This document shows, piece by piece, positions 8,833-16,124 of a stretch of 41,841 nt of DNA (position 1 is its first letter; every line of letters starts with the position of its first letter). The notes under the pieces were generated by a model. That model was not told the origin of the DNA. It did not search any database and worked only from the letters and a program-made list of their open reading frames with translations. A program made the translations under genes and the position numbers. This DNA is from Ilumatobacteraceae bacterium (lineage in GTDB: Bacteria; Actinomycetota; Acidimicrobiia; Acidimicrobiales; Ilumatobacteraceae): assembly GCA_023262255.1 (NCBI GenBank), contig JALRBT010000007.1:288-42128 (forward strand), written 5' to 3'.

Positions 8833-10236
8833 CTAGTTGTCGACGGGAGTGGCAGCGTCAGTCGAACCGGCGTCGGCGGGGGTTGTGGCGTCGGCCGAAC
8901 CGGTGTCAGTGGGAGTGGCAAGGTCAGCCGACCCTGTTTCGGCTGCAGGCTTCTTCGGCGCCGGCTTGCCCTTTTTAGCCGCCAGCTTGGCCTTGCGATC
9001 ACGCCACTCGTTGCGGAGTGGTCGTGGCATTGCCGCCTTGGGATCCACCGTGACGCCGAACAGTGCGGCGATTCGTGGGAGTGCAGGGGCCAGACGTTGC
9101 ACCGTTGCCGTGAGTTCGGGAGTGATACGTGTCGGTACGGCGACGGGCACCACCTCGTTGTGGATCGGCGCGAACGCCAACGCCTCGAGCAGGATCACCC
9201 ATCGATCGGGTGTGCTTTCGGGGGACAATTGATCGACGGTGAGCGCAATCAGCCGGGCACGCACATCGTCGGGCGGTCGGGAGCCGGCCTTCGGCGGCTG
9301 CGCGGAAATCTTGAGGGCGGCAACGATGCGACCGACGTCGACCGCCGCACGAAGGTCGTCGGACCAGTGCTGCATCTCCTCGGACTGACGACGCTCGAGT
9401 GCCTCTCGCAGCGCATCGCGCTTGACGGTGAGACTCGCGTCCTTCATCAAGGTTGCGTCATTCGATTTGGCAACCACGGCCCGCAGATCGCGCAGGTCGA
9501 CGGTGTCGATGATCTTCTCCACGGCATCGACACTGTCCTGCCACTCGGCGACTCGTAGCCGAGGAAGAAGCTCCACCACCAGGTTGACTAATGCGTCGGC
9601 ATTGATCTTGGGCTTGCCTGCCTTGACCAGTTGATCATTCTGCTTGTTCACGGCACGACGGACGGCACCGATGCCACCGTCGAGGGCCTGCTCGGCCAGC
9701 ACCCGCTCCTCGGGCTTGAGGGCCTCGAGAACGGCATTGCGGTGAACGTTGAGCGGACGAAGTCGTGCAGCCCGGGGTCGCTTGGGCAATTCGGGTGGGG
9801 GAGGTGTGAATTCGCGACGCGGCGTTCGTGGCGCACCGGCGGCACCGGAGTCGCCGCGGGCACCACGACCAGGACCGCGCTTGTCGCCACGACCACCCTT
9901 GCCGTCGCGACCACCCTTGCCGTCGCGACCGCGACCGTCGCGCTTGGCTCGGCGGTTGGTGGAGATCTCCGTCACCGGCTTGAATTCGACACCCGAACCG
10001 GTGACCGCAAGCAACGTGACGTTGCGTTCACGCTGCTTGATCGGTGCGACGCCGAGAATCACCGGACCATCCATGTCCATTTCCACTTCGGCACGCAGGA
10101 CATCGCCCGTCTTGGCGTCTGCCGGAAGCACATCGGCGGGTCCCGAACCTTTCGGTGCCCGTGCGCCGGCCTGACGCCACGTGAACGTGCCGTCGGGGCG
10201 CGTACTGGTGACCTCGATGTCCATCCGCCGCGTCAT
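8833..10236 (-). CDS. Basic RG-rich protein with C-terminal 11-residue repeats, unknown function
   Basis: A protein of about 467 residues that I do not recognise. The layout is a short N-terminal domain (roughly 1-90, beginning DIEVTSTRPDGTFTW), a basic Arg/Gly/Lys-rich linker with repeated GRDGKGG units, a predicted helical middle (roughly 150-400) with LRPLNVHRNAVLEALKPEER and several Leu/Arg/Ala helices, a Lys/Pro/Ala stretch, and three repeats of an 11-residue unit at the end. The RG-rich linker suggests RNA binding; that is inference. ATG codons at 10236 and 10224 are both possible starts and I cannot decide between them. It is divergent from the next gene with 28 bases between starts. 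Confidence 0.75.
   Translation of the reverse strand: MTRRMDIEVTSTRPDGTFTWRQAGARAPKGSGPADVLPADAKTGDVLRAEVEMDMDGPVILGVAPIKQRERNVTLLAVTGSGVEFKPVTEISTNRRAKRDGRGRDGKGGRDGKGGRGDKRGPGRGARGDSGAAGAPRTPRREFTPPPPELPKRPRAARLRPLNVHRNAVLEALKPEERVLAEQALDGGIGAVRRAVNKQNDQLVKAGKPKINADALVNLVVELLPRLRVAEWQDSVDAVEKIIDTVDLRDLRAVVAKSNDATLMKDASLTVKRDALREALERRQSEEMQHWSDDLRAAVDVGRIVAALKISAQPPKAGSRPPDDVRARLIALTVDQLSPESTPDRWVILLEALAFAPIHNEVVPVAVPTRITPELTATVQRLAPALPRIAALFGVTVDPKAAMPRPLRNEWRDRKAKLAAKKGKPAPKKPAAETGSADLATPTDTGSADATTPADAGSTDAATPVDN
8839..8937 (-). repeat. Three degenerate 33-bp repeats coding 11-residue units
   Basis: The end of the RG-rich protein reads TGSADLATPTD, TGSADATTPAD, AGSTDAATPVD, three 11-residue units followed by the last Asn. 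The DNA copies have drifted, so the repeat is clearer in protein than in bases. It lies inside the coding region. Confidence 0.75.
9893..9928 (-). repeat. Two tandem identical 18-bp units in the RG linker
   Basis: The unit ccacccttgccgtcgcga occurs twice back to back (9893-9910 and 9911-9928), encoding the repeated GRDGKG of the basic linker. A partial further copy follows. Confidence 0.8.
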
Positions 10237-10264
10237 GGGCAACCCACGCTAGTAGAACTATTTC

Positions 10265-10783
10265 GTGCCCATCTACGCGCTCGGCTCACAGGAGCCCACC
10301 ATCGATTCGACTGCCTTCATCCATCCGGATGCAGTCATCATCGGTTCGGTGTTCATCGGACCGCACTCCAGCGTGTGGCCCACCGCGGTTCTACGGGGAG
10401 ACGACGGGGAGATTCGCATCGGCGCCCGAACCAGCATCCAGGACGGCACCGTGGTGCACACCACGTTGGAATGGCCCACCACCGTGGGCGACGACGCCCT
10501 CATCGGACATCTTGCACACCTCGAAGCCTGCATCATCGAGGATTCGGCACAGGTGAGTTCGGGGGCGATCGTACTGCACCGGGCACGGGTGTGTTCCGGG
10601 GCCATCGTCGGCGCCAACTCCGTGGTACTGAACGACACCGTCGTTCCAGCGAAGGCACTTGCGGTGGGAAGTCCGGCAATCATCAAGGAAGGTCGCGCGC
10701 GATCCGAGGATGTGGCATACGGAGCCGCCAACTACGTGCAGCGTACGGCTCGTTTTCGGCGCGAACTTCGACGCCTCGACTGA
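10265..10783 (+). CDS. Gamma-carbonic-anhydrase-like hexapeptide-repeat protein, one Zn ligand replaced
   Basis: A 172-residue left-handed beta-helix protein of the gamma carbonic anhydrase (Cam/YrdA) family. The family core is clear: SVWPTAVLRGD, IRIGARTSIQDGTVVH (H65), VGDDALIGH (H82), and hexapeptide turns ending in AVGSPAIIK. In the family the third zinc His lies five residues after the second, in GHxxxxHGC. Here the sequence is GHLAHLEAC, so position 87 is Glu and His is found only at 85. Zinc binding and carbonic anhydrase activity are therefore uncertain. The start is GTG at 10265. Confidence 0.85.
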   Translation: MPIYALGSQEPTIDSTAFIHPDAVIIGSVFIGPHSSVWPTAVLRGDDGEIRIGARTSIQDGTVVHTTLEWPTTVGDDALIGHLAHLEACIIEDSAQVSSGAIVLHRARVCSGAIVGANSVVLNDTVVPAKALAVGSPAIIKEGRARSEDVAYGAANYVQRTARFRRELRRLD

Positions 10784-10848
10784 ACCAAGCCGACCGGACC
10801 GCGCCGCTCAGGTGTCGCCAAGATGGTCCGATACGGGGGAACTCGGCG

Positions 10849-11913
10849 TCAATCGTCGACAACCGCCAAGAGTGGCGAGAAATCGAGTTTGGTGGACGCC
10901 TCCAAATAGCCGTGGGCGGCGTCTCGACGGAATTGGGAGCACAGGTCCCCACGAAAGAACCGCGCACCCTCGCGCACCACGTAGTTGAGGATGAAGATGC
11001 GATACGCGTAGGGGAGGAACTCCACGTCGCGTCGACTGAGGGGATTGATGTCGTGGTAGGCCCGGACGAAGTCGACGAAGCGCGGCTCGGTGAGGGTATG
11101 CGGTGAATACGAGAACGAAGTTCGGTCACCCGTGCTCGACGAGACGCGGGACAAAAAGTAGAAGTCCAAGAGTCGCGACTCGATCCGAAACCAGTCGTAG
11201 TCCCAGCGGGAATACAAATGCACCTCGCCATCGGGGCGAGTGACGCTGAAGTTGCCCAGATTCCAATCGACGAGGATGGGAATCTTGGGCCATTCGTCGT
11301 AGTGGACCGCCTCCAGATGCATGAGAAGATCATGGGTGAACCTGGCGAGCACACCGATGTCTTCGGGTGGCAGATCGAAGTTTCGCGACGCGAACGGATT
11401 GGTGAGTTGATCCAGGAGATGGATCGCGTCGCCCTTGACGGAATTGGACACCGGTGGCAGGGCCGGCGCAATTTCGGTACAGGCGTGGTGGAATCGCGCA
11501 ATCTCCCGAGCGAGCGCCGCGACATCCGACCCGGTCAAGATCTTGGGGAGCGATTCCGCACGACGAACCTCGGTGTAAAAAGCGCACCATCGGCGTCCGT
11601 CATACCAGGTGTAGGGACGTTTGTTGACGGTGAGTACGTCGGCAAGGAAACCGCCCCAGCGACCGTGACGCAGCAGGGAACTGCATCGAGCGAGACGATC
11701 GTGGTCCTCGGCAAAGAGGAAGTACGAGCCATAGGACGACACCTTCGCCACGACTGTCGAAACGTCGTCGAGGTGCACCTGGAACACGCGATTGGTGCTC
11801 ACGTGTGCACTCATCTCACGCAGGTCGGTGATCGTTCGTTCGTCGCCGTAGTCCGCCCACGCCAGACGCACCACGTCCTCAGCGTCGCTCAGCAGTGCCA
11901 GTGGCACATTCAT
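10849..11913 (-). CDS. Aminoglycoside-phosphotransferase-fold (APH/choline kinase-like) protein
   Basis: A 354-residue protein with the APH-type kinase-like fold. The probable catalytic loop is ILVDWNLGNFSV, where the Asp and the later Asn of the usual HGDxxxxN pattern remain but the His-Gly is replaced. The metal-binding region is SRWDYDWFRIESRLLDFYFL. The substrate is unknown; drug resistance should not be assumed. ATG at 11913 is chosen because GGGAGGCGAGG lies just upstream. An in-frame GTG at 11931 would place the start ahead of that site. It lies downstream of whiB on the same strand with 57 bases between. Confidence 0.75.
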   Translation of the reverse strand: MNVPLALLSDAEDVVRLAWADYGDERTITDLREMSAHVSTNRVFQVHLDDVSTVVAKVSSYGSYFLFAEDHDRLARCSSLLRHGRWGGFLADVLTVNKRPYTWYDGRRWCAFYTEVRRAESLPKILTGSDVAALAREIARFHHACTEIAPALPPVSNSVKGDAIHLLDQLTNPFASRNFDLPPEDIGVLARFTHDLLMHLEAVHYDEWPKIPILVDWNLGNFSVTRPDGEVHLYSRWDYDWFRIESRLLDFYFLSRVSSSTGDRTSFSYSPHTLTEPRFVDFVRAYHDINPLSRRDVEFLPYAYRIFILNYVVREGARFFRGDLCSQFRRDAAHGYLEASTKLDFSPLLAVVDD

Positions 11914-11946
11914 GCGTACCTCGCCTCCCACACGACCACCAGCGAA

Positions 11947-11961
11947 GCGCCCCTTGGGCGC
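11947..11961 (-). terminator. Possible weak terminator hairpin after whiB
   Basis: GCGCCC-CTT-GGGCGC forms a perfect six-pair GC stem just past the whiB stop. The minus-strand run after it is TTCGCT, so the U tract is poor; attenuation rather than full termination is possible. Confidence 0.35.
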
Positions 11962-11970
11962 GGCGAACGT

Positions 11971-12261
11971 TTAGGCGCGCACGCCGATTGGCGCAATGAG
12001 CCGGAATCCGGCCTGGTGGCGTTCTTCTTCGCTCTCGCCGCCCCAAAAGCCGTATTCCCGATGTGCGCGCGCGAAGTCACGACACGTTTCCAAGACCGGA
12101 CATTCCAAGCACACTTTACGAGCCTTGTCCTCGCGACGAAGTCGAGTCTGTGGTCGCTCCGCGAGGGGGGCAAAGAAGATGTCGGAGAGTCCGCGACACG
12201 AACCCATCTCCATCCAGGCGTCGTCGGTTTCTTCGCGAAACTTGAAGTCGAGGCTCGTCAT
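11971..12261 (-). CDS. WhiB-family iron-sulfur transcriptional regulator
   Basis: A 96-residue WhiB-like regulator, an actinobacteria-specific family that binds a [4Fe-4S] cluster and works with the principal sigma factor. The four cluster ligands are C22, C51, C54 and C60 (pattern C-x28-C-x2-C-x5-C). The beta-turn motif GFWGG follows at 71-75, then the basic-leaning tail. Which WhiB subfamily this is cannot be settled by eye. The ATG is preceded by GGGAG at a suitable distance. It supports placing the organism in Actinobacteria. A [4Fe-4S] regulator beside metabolic genes could respond to redox or nitric oxide, which is inference from the family. Confidence 0.93.
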   Translation of the reverse strand: MTSLDFKFREETDDAWMEMGSCRGLSDIFFAPLAERPQTRLRREDKARKVCLECPVLETCRDFARAHREYGFWGGESEEERHQAGFRLIAPIGVRA

Positions 12262-12324
12262 TGGTTCTCCCGTAACGGGCTGGTCCCGTCGCGACCTGAG
12301 CGTAGACCAAAACTAACCGACCGG

Positions 12325-13431
12325 TCAATTAGCCCGAAGGACGGCATCCACACCGGCAGCAAACTGGGCAACCTCGGCGTCCGAGACGTCCCAGGCGGTC
12401 ATCCAGCGCACCTGATGGGCTATTGGATCCCAGTCCCAAAAGAACGACCAGTCCTGCAATCGGCTCTTGGCTGGGTCGGACAGGGTGGGAAACAGGCTGT
12501 TGACCGCAGGGGGAGTGGTGAGACCAAGTACCGCGTGGTGTTTGGTGGCTTCATACAAGCCCATGGCTGCCACGTTGGCCGAGCGCCCAAGATCGATGAA
12601 TAGATCCCCGGCAAGCAATGCCACGTACTGCGCGGAGATGTAGCGCATCTTGGAATGCAGTTGGGTGACGTTCTTTCGGAGGTACTCCGAGCGAGCCGCA
12701 CGTTGCGGATCGAACCACACCACCGCCTCGCCGAACACGATGCCCGCCTTGGTGCCACCGAACGAGAGAACGTCGACACCAGCGTCGACCGTGAATGCTC
12801 GCAGGACGTCGCGCGACCCGCCGAGTGCGGCGGTGGCGTTTCCGATTCGAGCCCCGTCCATGTGCACGAGCATGCCGAGTTCGTGCGCAGTGTCGCAGAT
12901 GGCGCGTATCTCGTCGGGCGAGTACAACGTGCCGAGTTCCGTTGGTTGGGTGATCGACACCACGGCGGGCTGTGCGTGGTGCGGATTGCCGCGGGCTGCA
13001 GCAGCCGAACGAATCTGTTGCGGCGTCAATTTGGCATCCGGACATACGAGATCGAGCAATTTGGCTCCGAGGATTCGTTCCGGTGCGCCGGTTTCGTCCA
13101 TGTTGATGTGCGACCAGTCGGTACACACCACGCATTCGGCGGGGGAAAGCATGGATGCCAGTGCCAGAACGTTCGCACCAGTGCCGCCGTACACGAACAA
13201 CGTACGAACATCACGACCGAACAGATCATTGAATGCCGCTTCGGCTCGACGCGTAAACACGTCGTTGCCATACGCCAACACGTGACCCTCATTCGCCGCA
13301 ACCAGCGCCTCGAGCACCAGGGGATGGGCGCCCGCCACATTGTCGCTGGCAAACAACCGACCCGGTGCCGCTGGCAAGGAAACCGACGCCGTAACACAAG
13401 ACGACGAATTGTCACGTGCCACAGCATTCAT
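12325..13431 (-). CDS. Threonine-aldolase-like PLP-dependent beta-eliminating lyase
   Basis: A 368-residue fold-type I PLP enzyme of the low-specificity threonine aldolase/beta-eliminating lyase group, which cleaves threonine-type beta-hydroxy amino acids to glycine and an aldehyde. Seen are FVYGGTGANVLAL (cofactor phosphate region), VHMDGARIGNA (PLP-contacting Asp) and LSFGGTKAG (PLP lysine). The ATG at 13431 has GAGGGAA upstream; the frame stays open further up but that sequence looks unlike protein. It is divergent from the zinc-finger gene with only 27 bases between the two starts, so each promoter must reach into the other gene. Confidence 0.87.
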   Translation of the reverse strand: MNAVARDNSSSCVTASVSLPAAPGRLFASDNVAGAHPLVLEALVAANEGHVLAYGNDVFTRRAEAAFNDLFGRDVRTLFVYGGTGANVLALASMLSPAECVVCTDWSHINMDETGAPERILGAKLLDLVCPDAKLTPQQIRSAAAARGNPHHAQPAVVSITQPTELGTLYSPDEIRAICDTAHELGMLVHMDGARIGNATAALGGSRDVLRAFTVDAGVDVLSFGGTKAGIVFGEAVVWFDPQRAARSEYLRKNVTQLHSKMRYISAQYVALLAGDLFIDLGRSANVAAMGLYEATKHHAVLGLTTPPAVNSLFPTLSDPAKSRLQDWSFFWDWDPIAHQVRWMTAWDVSDAEVAQFAAGVDAVLRAN

Positions 13432-13458
13432 CCTAAGATTCCCTCGGGGGGTTTCGTC

Positions 13459-13824
13459 ATGACGAAATCGACAACAGCGGAACGACCGCGCTGCGAGTGG
13501 TGTCGCACCCCCTTGCCGGCACGCGATGGCGTGGGGCGTCCACGTCGGTTTTGTTCCCAGGCCTGTCGACAATGGGACTGGGTTGCCCGCCAGCGGGCGA
13601 CCGAATTGCAACTCAATGAGAATGAGCTCGTCATGACCCGAGGTGAGCTCCACGCACTGCGAGATCACATCTTCGTCTTGAAGTGCGCTATCGACGACGT
13701 GGAACGCGACCTGGACCCCACGGTGGATCCGACGACTCGCGACTACCGGGCAGCCCTCAAATGGCTGCTCGAAGCCGCCAAGCCGGTGGTGGCGGAGCCA
13801 CTACGTCCGAGCCATCGCCCATAA
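13459..13824 (+). CDS. Small zinc-finger protein with predicted coiled helix
   Basis: A 121-residue protein. The N-terminus carries CEWCRTPLPARDGVGRPRRF followed by CSQACRQWDW, a Cys4 treble-clef-like finger common in small actinobacterial proteins with the RRFCSxACR signature. A helical region follows (QLNENELVMTRGELHALRD) that may form a coiled coil. The precise function is unknown; nucleic-acid or protein binding is inferred from the finger. The frame is open far upstream, but ATG at 13459 begins the protein-like part (MTKSTTAERPRC). It ends 35 bases before the decarboxylase gene on the same strand. Confidence 0.75.
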   Translation: MTKSTTAERPRCEWCRTPLPARDGVGRPRRFCSQACRQWDWVARQRATELQLNENELVMTRGELHALRDHIFVLKCAIDDVERDLDPTVDPTTRDYRAALKWLLEAAKPVVAEPLRPSHRP

Positions 13825-13835
13825 TCATAGTTATG
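13820..13835. promoter_or_regulatory. AT-rich inverted repeat upstream of the PLP decarboxylase
   Basis: CATAA-tcatag-TTATG is a perfect five-base inverted repeat that covers the zinc-finger stop codon and lies about 25 bases before the decarboxylase start. It may be an operator; a broken TetR-type gene lies just downstream of the decarboxylase. Function is inferred only. Confidence 0.25.
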
Positions 13836-13859
13836 TAAAGTACGAATGGAGCAATGAAC

Positions 13860-15194
13860 ATGGGGAAATCTGAAGGTGCCGACACCGCTGCCCTGTCGAC
13901 TGCAGAATCGGCGTCGCAGATCGGCGTACCGGGCTTGCCCGCCACCGGGTGGTCGGCTGACCACACCCTGGCGCAACTCGAGCACCTTCGGACACACGAC
14001 GTGGCCTGGAAGGACGGTCGAGTGTTCTCGCTCGCCTACCTGGTGAATTCCGAGGTTCACGACCTTGTCACGGAGGCCTACCGTCGGTTCTCCGGGGACA
14101 ACGCGCTCAACGTGGAGGCGTTCCCCTCGTTGCGCACGATGCAGCGCGACGTGTTGGAAATCGTTGGTGGATGGTTGTCGGCACCTCCGACGGCCCGGGG
14201 ATTCTTCACCAGTGGAGGTACCGAGAGCATCCTCATGGCCATGAAGGCTGCTCGGGACCAATTTCGTCACGACGAAACTCGCCGAGTCGCCACCCCCAAT
14301 GTGGTGCTTCCCACCTCCGCCCATGCCGCCTTCCACAAGGCGGCCACCTATTTCGATGTCCAACTTCGATTGGTGCCCGTGTGTAGTCGCACGTGGCGGG
14401 TCGAAGCCGGCGCCATGGCCCATGCGGCCGACGAGAACACCATTCTGTTCGTTGCCTCTGCACCGCAGTATCCGCACGGGGTCGTCGATCCGGTCGTGGA
14501 GATCGCCGCGCTGGCGAAATCGCGTGGCGCCAACTGTCATGTGGATGCCTGCATGGGAGGCGTGACACTGCCCTACTTAAGGCGGCTCGGCGTTCCGTTA
14601 CCCGACTGGAACTTTTCGGTTGATGGCGTTACGTCCATGAGCGTGGATCTCCACAAGTTTGGCTATGCCGCAAAGGGAGCATCGGTGGTGATGTACCGCG
14701 ATGCCCGACTTCGCTCGTTCCAAGGCTTCGTCACCGACGATTGGCTCGGTGGTGTGTACGGCTCATCCGGGATGCTCGGCACCAAGTCGGGGGGCCCGAT
14801 TGCAGCGGCGTGGGCGGTACTGCATCATCTCGGCGACGATGGATACCTGCGCGTCACGCGGGCCGCCCGCGAGACCACGTTGGCGATCGCCGACGCAATT
14901 CGTCAGGACGAACGACTCGAACTGCGAGCCGAACCCGATGCCACGCTGTTGGCCTTCGGAGCCGCGCCCGCAATCAACGCCGACCGTCCAGCGGTCGACA
15001 TCTTTGCCTTGGCCGATGCATTGGCCACCCGCGGGTGGTACGTGGACCGTCAGGCTCCCCCGCCGTCCATACACCTCACCGTCAATGCCGTTCACGCCAC
15101 CACGTATCGTGCGTTCCTTACCGATCTTGCCGCGACACTCGACGACGTTGGCGTGCGCACCGCAGGCCACGGCGTCTACGGAACACTGGAGTAG
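13860..15194 (+). CDS. PLP-dependent group II decarboxylase / sphingosine-1-phosphate-lyase-like
   Basis: A 444-residue fold-type I PLP enzyme of the group II decarboxylase superfamily, close in motif layout to sphingosine-1-phosphate lyase. Seen are RGFFTSGGTESILMAMKAAR (cofactor phosphate binding), HVDACMGGVTLPYL (Asp facing the PLP pyridine) and SVDLHKFGYAAKG (PLP lysine). It could act as an amino acid decarboxylase or as a C-C lyase on phosphorylated amino alcohols; sequence alone does not decide. ATG at 13860 has GGAG eight bases upstream. ATG at 13854 is too close to that site. A TetR remnant follows. Confidence 0.85.
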   Translation: MGKSEGADTAALSTAESASQIGVPGLPATGWSADHTLAQLEHLRTHDVAWKDGRVFSLAYLVNSEVHDLVTEAYRRFSGDNALNVEAFPSLRTMQRDVLEIVGGWLSAPPTARGFFTSGGTESILMAMKAARDQFRHDETRRVATPNVVLPTSAHAAFHKAATYFDVQLRLVPVCSRTWRVEAGAMAHAADENTILFVASAPQYPHGVVDPVVEIAALAKSRGANCHVDACMGGVTLPYLRRLGVPLPDWNFSVDGVTSMSVDLHKFGYAAKGASVVMYRDARLRSFQGFVTDDWLGGVYGSSGMLGTKSGGPIAAAWAVLHHLGDDGYLRVTRAARETTLAIADAIRQDERLELRAEPDATLLAFGAAPAINADRPAVDIFALADALATRGWYVDRQAPPPSIHLTVNAVHATTYRAFLTDLAATLDDVGVRTAGHGVYGTLE

Positions 15195-15197
15195 CCC

Positions 15198-15410
15198 ATG
15201 CCACCCAAAAAAGCAGCCACCGAACGACGGTCGCGTTCCGACGTGGTGGCAAAACCCCAGCGCTAGCGAAGTCGTAGCAAGAGCCAGCACGCGAACCGCG
15301 AGAAACTGCTCGACGCCATGCTCGCCGAAACCGACCGCCATGGTCTCGACGACCTGCAGTCGGCACGGGTAGCCAAGGCTGCCGGTCTCACCACCGGAGC
15401 GGGTTACTGA
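15198..15410 (+). pseudogene. Broken TetR-family regulator remnant (N-terminal HTH only)
   Basis: One frame runs from ATG 15198 to TGA 15408, interrupted by TAG at 15264. The first 22 codons give a basic MPPKKAATERRSRS-type leader. After the stop the same frame continues with NREKLLDAMLAETDRHGL and then ARVAKAAGLTTGAGY, which matches the first two helices and the recognition helix of TetR-type DNA-binding domains. It stops at the point where the family would continue with the tyrosine and His-Phe after the HTH. No ligand-binding domain follows. I read it as a remnant of a local repressor; a short functional peptide is less likely. Confidence 0.55.
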
Positions 15411-15476
15411 CGCGGCCACGCTGCACCATGATCCACCGCTGACAACTTCGGTGATCCGCCATTGAAACGTGCGGAA

Positions 15477-16025
15477 TTATTCGCCGGTCGAACCGTCGAC
15501 GGCCTCTCGCAGGAGATCGGCATGGCCGTTGTGGCGGGCGTACTCCTCGATCATGTGCACCAGGATCCAACGCAACGACGGTCTGTCGCCGTTCGGCCAC
15601 GCGCGCCGGGCGAGCATACTGAGCGGATCGTCGATATTGCGCGACAGCACACCAGTCACGGCCGTGCGTGAACGGTCGACCGACGTGCTCCACTGCGCAC
15701 GTACCGCATCAGGCGAGTCGGTGACGGCCGATTCCCACTCCCAGTCGGGTGACGCCACCCAGTCGACCTCTACCCATGGCGACGGTCGCGGCAGATCCAG
15801 CAGCATGCCGCCGAACCAGTGGTCCTCCACGTACGCCATGTGCTTGAGCAATCCCGCGAGCGTCATGGTGCTTGAGGCAATCGTGCGTCGCAGGCCCTCT
15901 GCATCGACACCACGGGTCTTCCACCCCAGCGTCGCGCGCTGGTAATCGAGATAGCCGAGCAACGTATCGATCTCGTTCGCCGCAACGGGCGGCTCGGGCC
16001 GGCCCTGGTCGTCGATGCTCGTCAC
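15477..16025 (-). CDS. DinB/DUF664-family putative metal-dependent thiol-S-transferase
   Basis: A 182-residue four-helix-bundle protein of the DinB superfamily, DUF664 branch. Some actinobacterial members are thiol (mycothiol or bacillithiol) S-transferases. Three metal His are likely from LLKHMAYVEDHWFGGML and HMIEEYARHNGHADLLREA. The end DLLREAVDGSTGE is typical of the branch. The start is ATG at 16025. It is divergent from the heliorhodopsin gene, with 99 bases between starts. The substrate is unknown. Confidence 0.85.
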   Translation of the reverse strand: MTSIDDQGRPEPPVAANEIDTLLGYLDYQRATLGWKTRGVDAEGLRRTIASSTMTLAGLLKHMAYVEDHWFGGMLLDLPRPSPWVEVDWVASPDWEWESAVTDSPDAVRAQWSTSVDRSRTAVTGVLSRNIDDPLSMLARRAWPNGDRPSLRWILVHMIEEYARHNGHADLLREAVDGSTGE

Positions 16026-16112
16026 GGAAAAACCCTAGTGTGCCAAGGTTTCGTGGCTCACGCCTACGAATCGTCATCGGACGCCCAACGTCGTGAGCCC
16101 CGCGGTTTGACC

Positions 16113-16118
16113 TACTCT
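16113..16118 (+). promoter_or_regulatory. Candidate -10 element for leaderless heliorhodopsin transcript
   Basis: TACTCT ends seven bases before the ATG at 16125 and fits the TANNNT -10 pattern of actinobacteria. No Shine-Dalgarno is seen before the ATG, so transcription may start at the A of ATG. No good -35 is visible. Confidence 0.3.
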
Positions 16119-16124
16119 TGCTGC

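Noticed and set aside
9631-11106. Long plus-strand open frame crossing three annotated genes
   Set aside because: It runs antisense to the RG-rich gene, then out of frame through the hexapeptide gene. The translation is His/Arg/Thr-rich and not protein-like.
11218-12603. Plus-strand open frame of about 460 codons
   Set aside because: It is antisense to the APH-fold gene, whiB and the lyase, all of which have good motifs and ribosome sites.
12655-13458. Upstream extension of the zinc-finger gene
   Set aside because: The frame is open but lies antisense to the aldolase-like gene; protein-like sequence begins only at ATG 13459.
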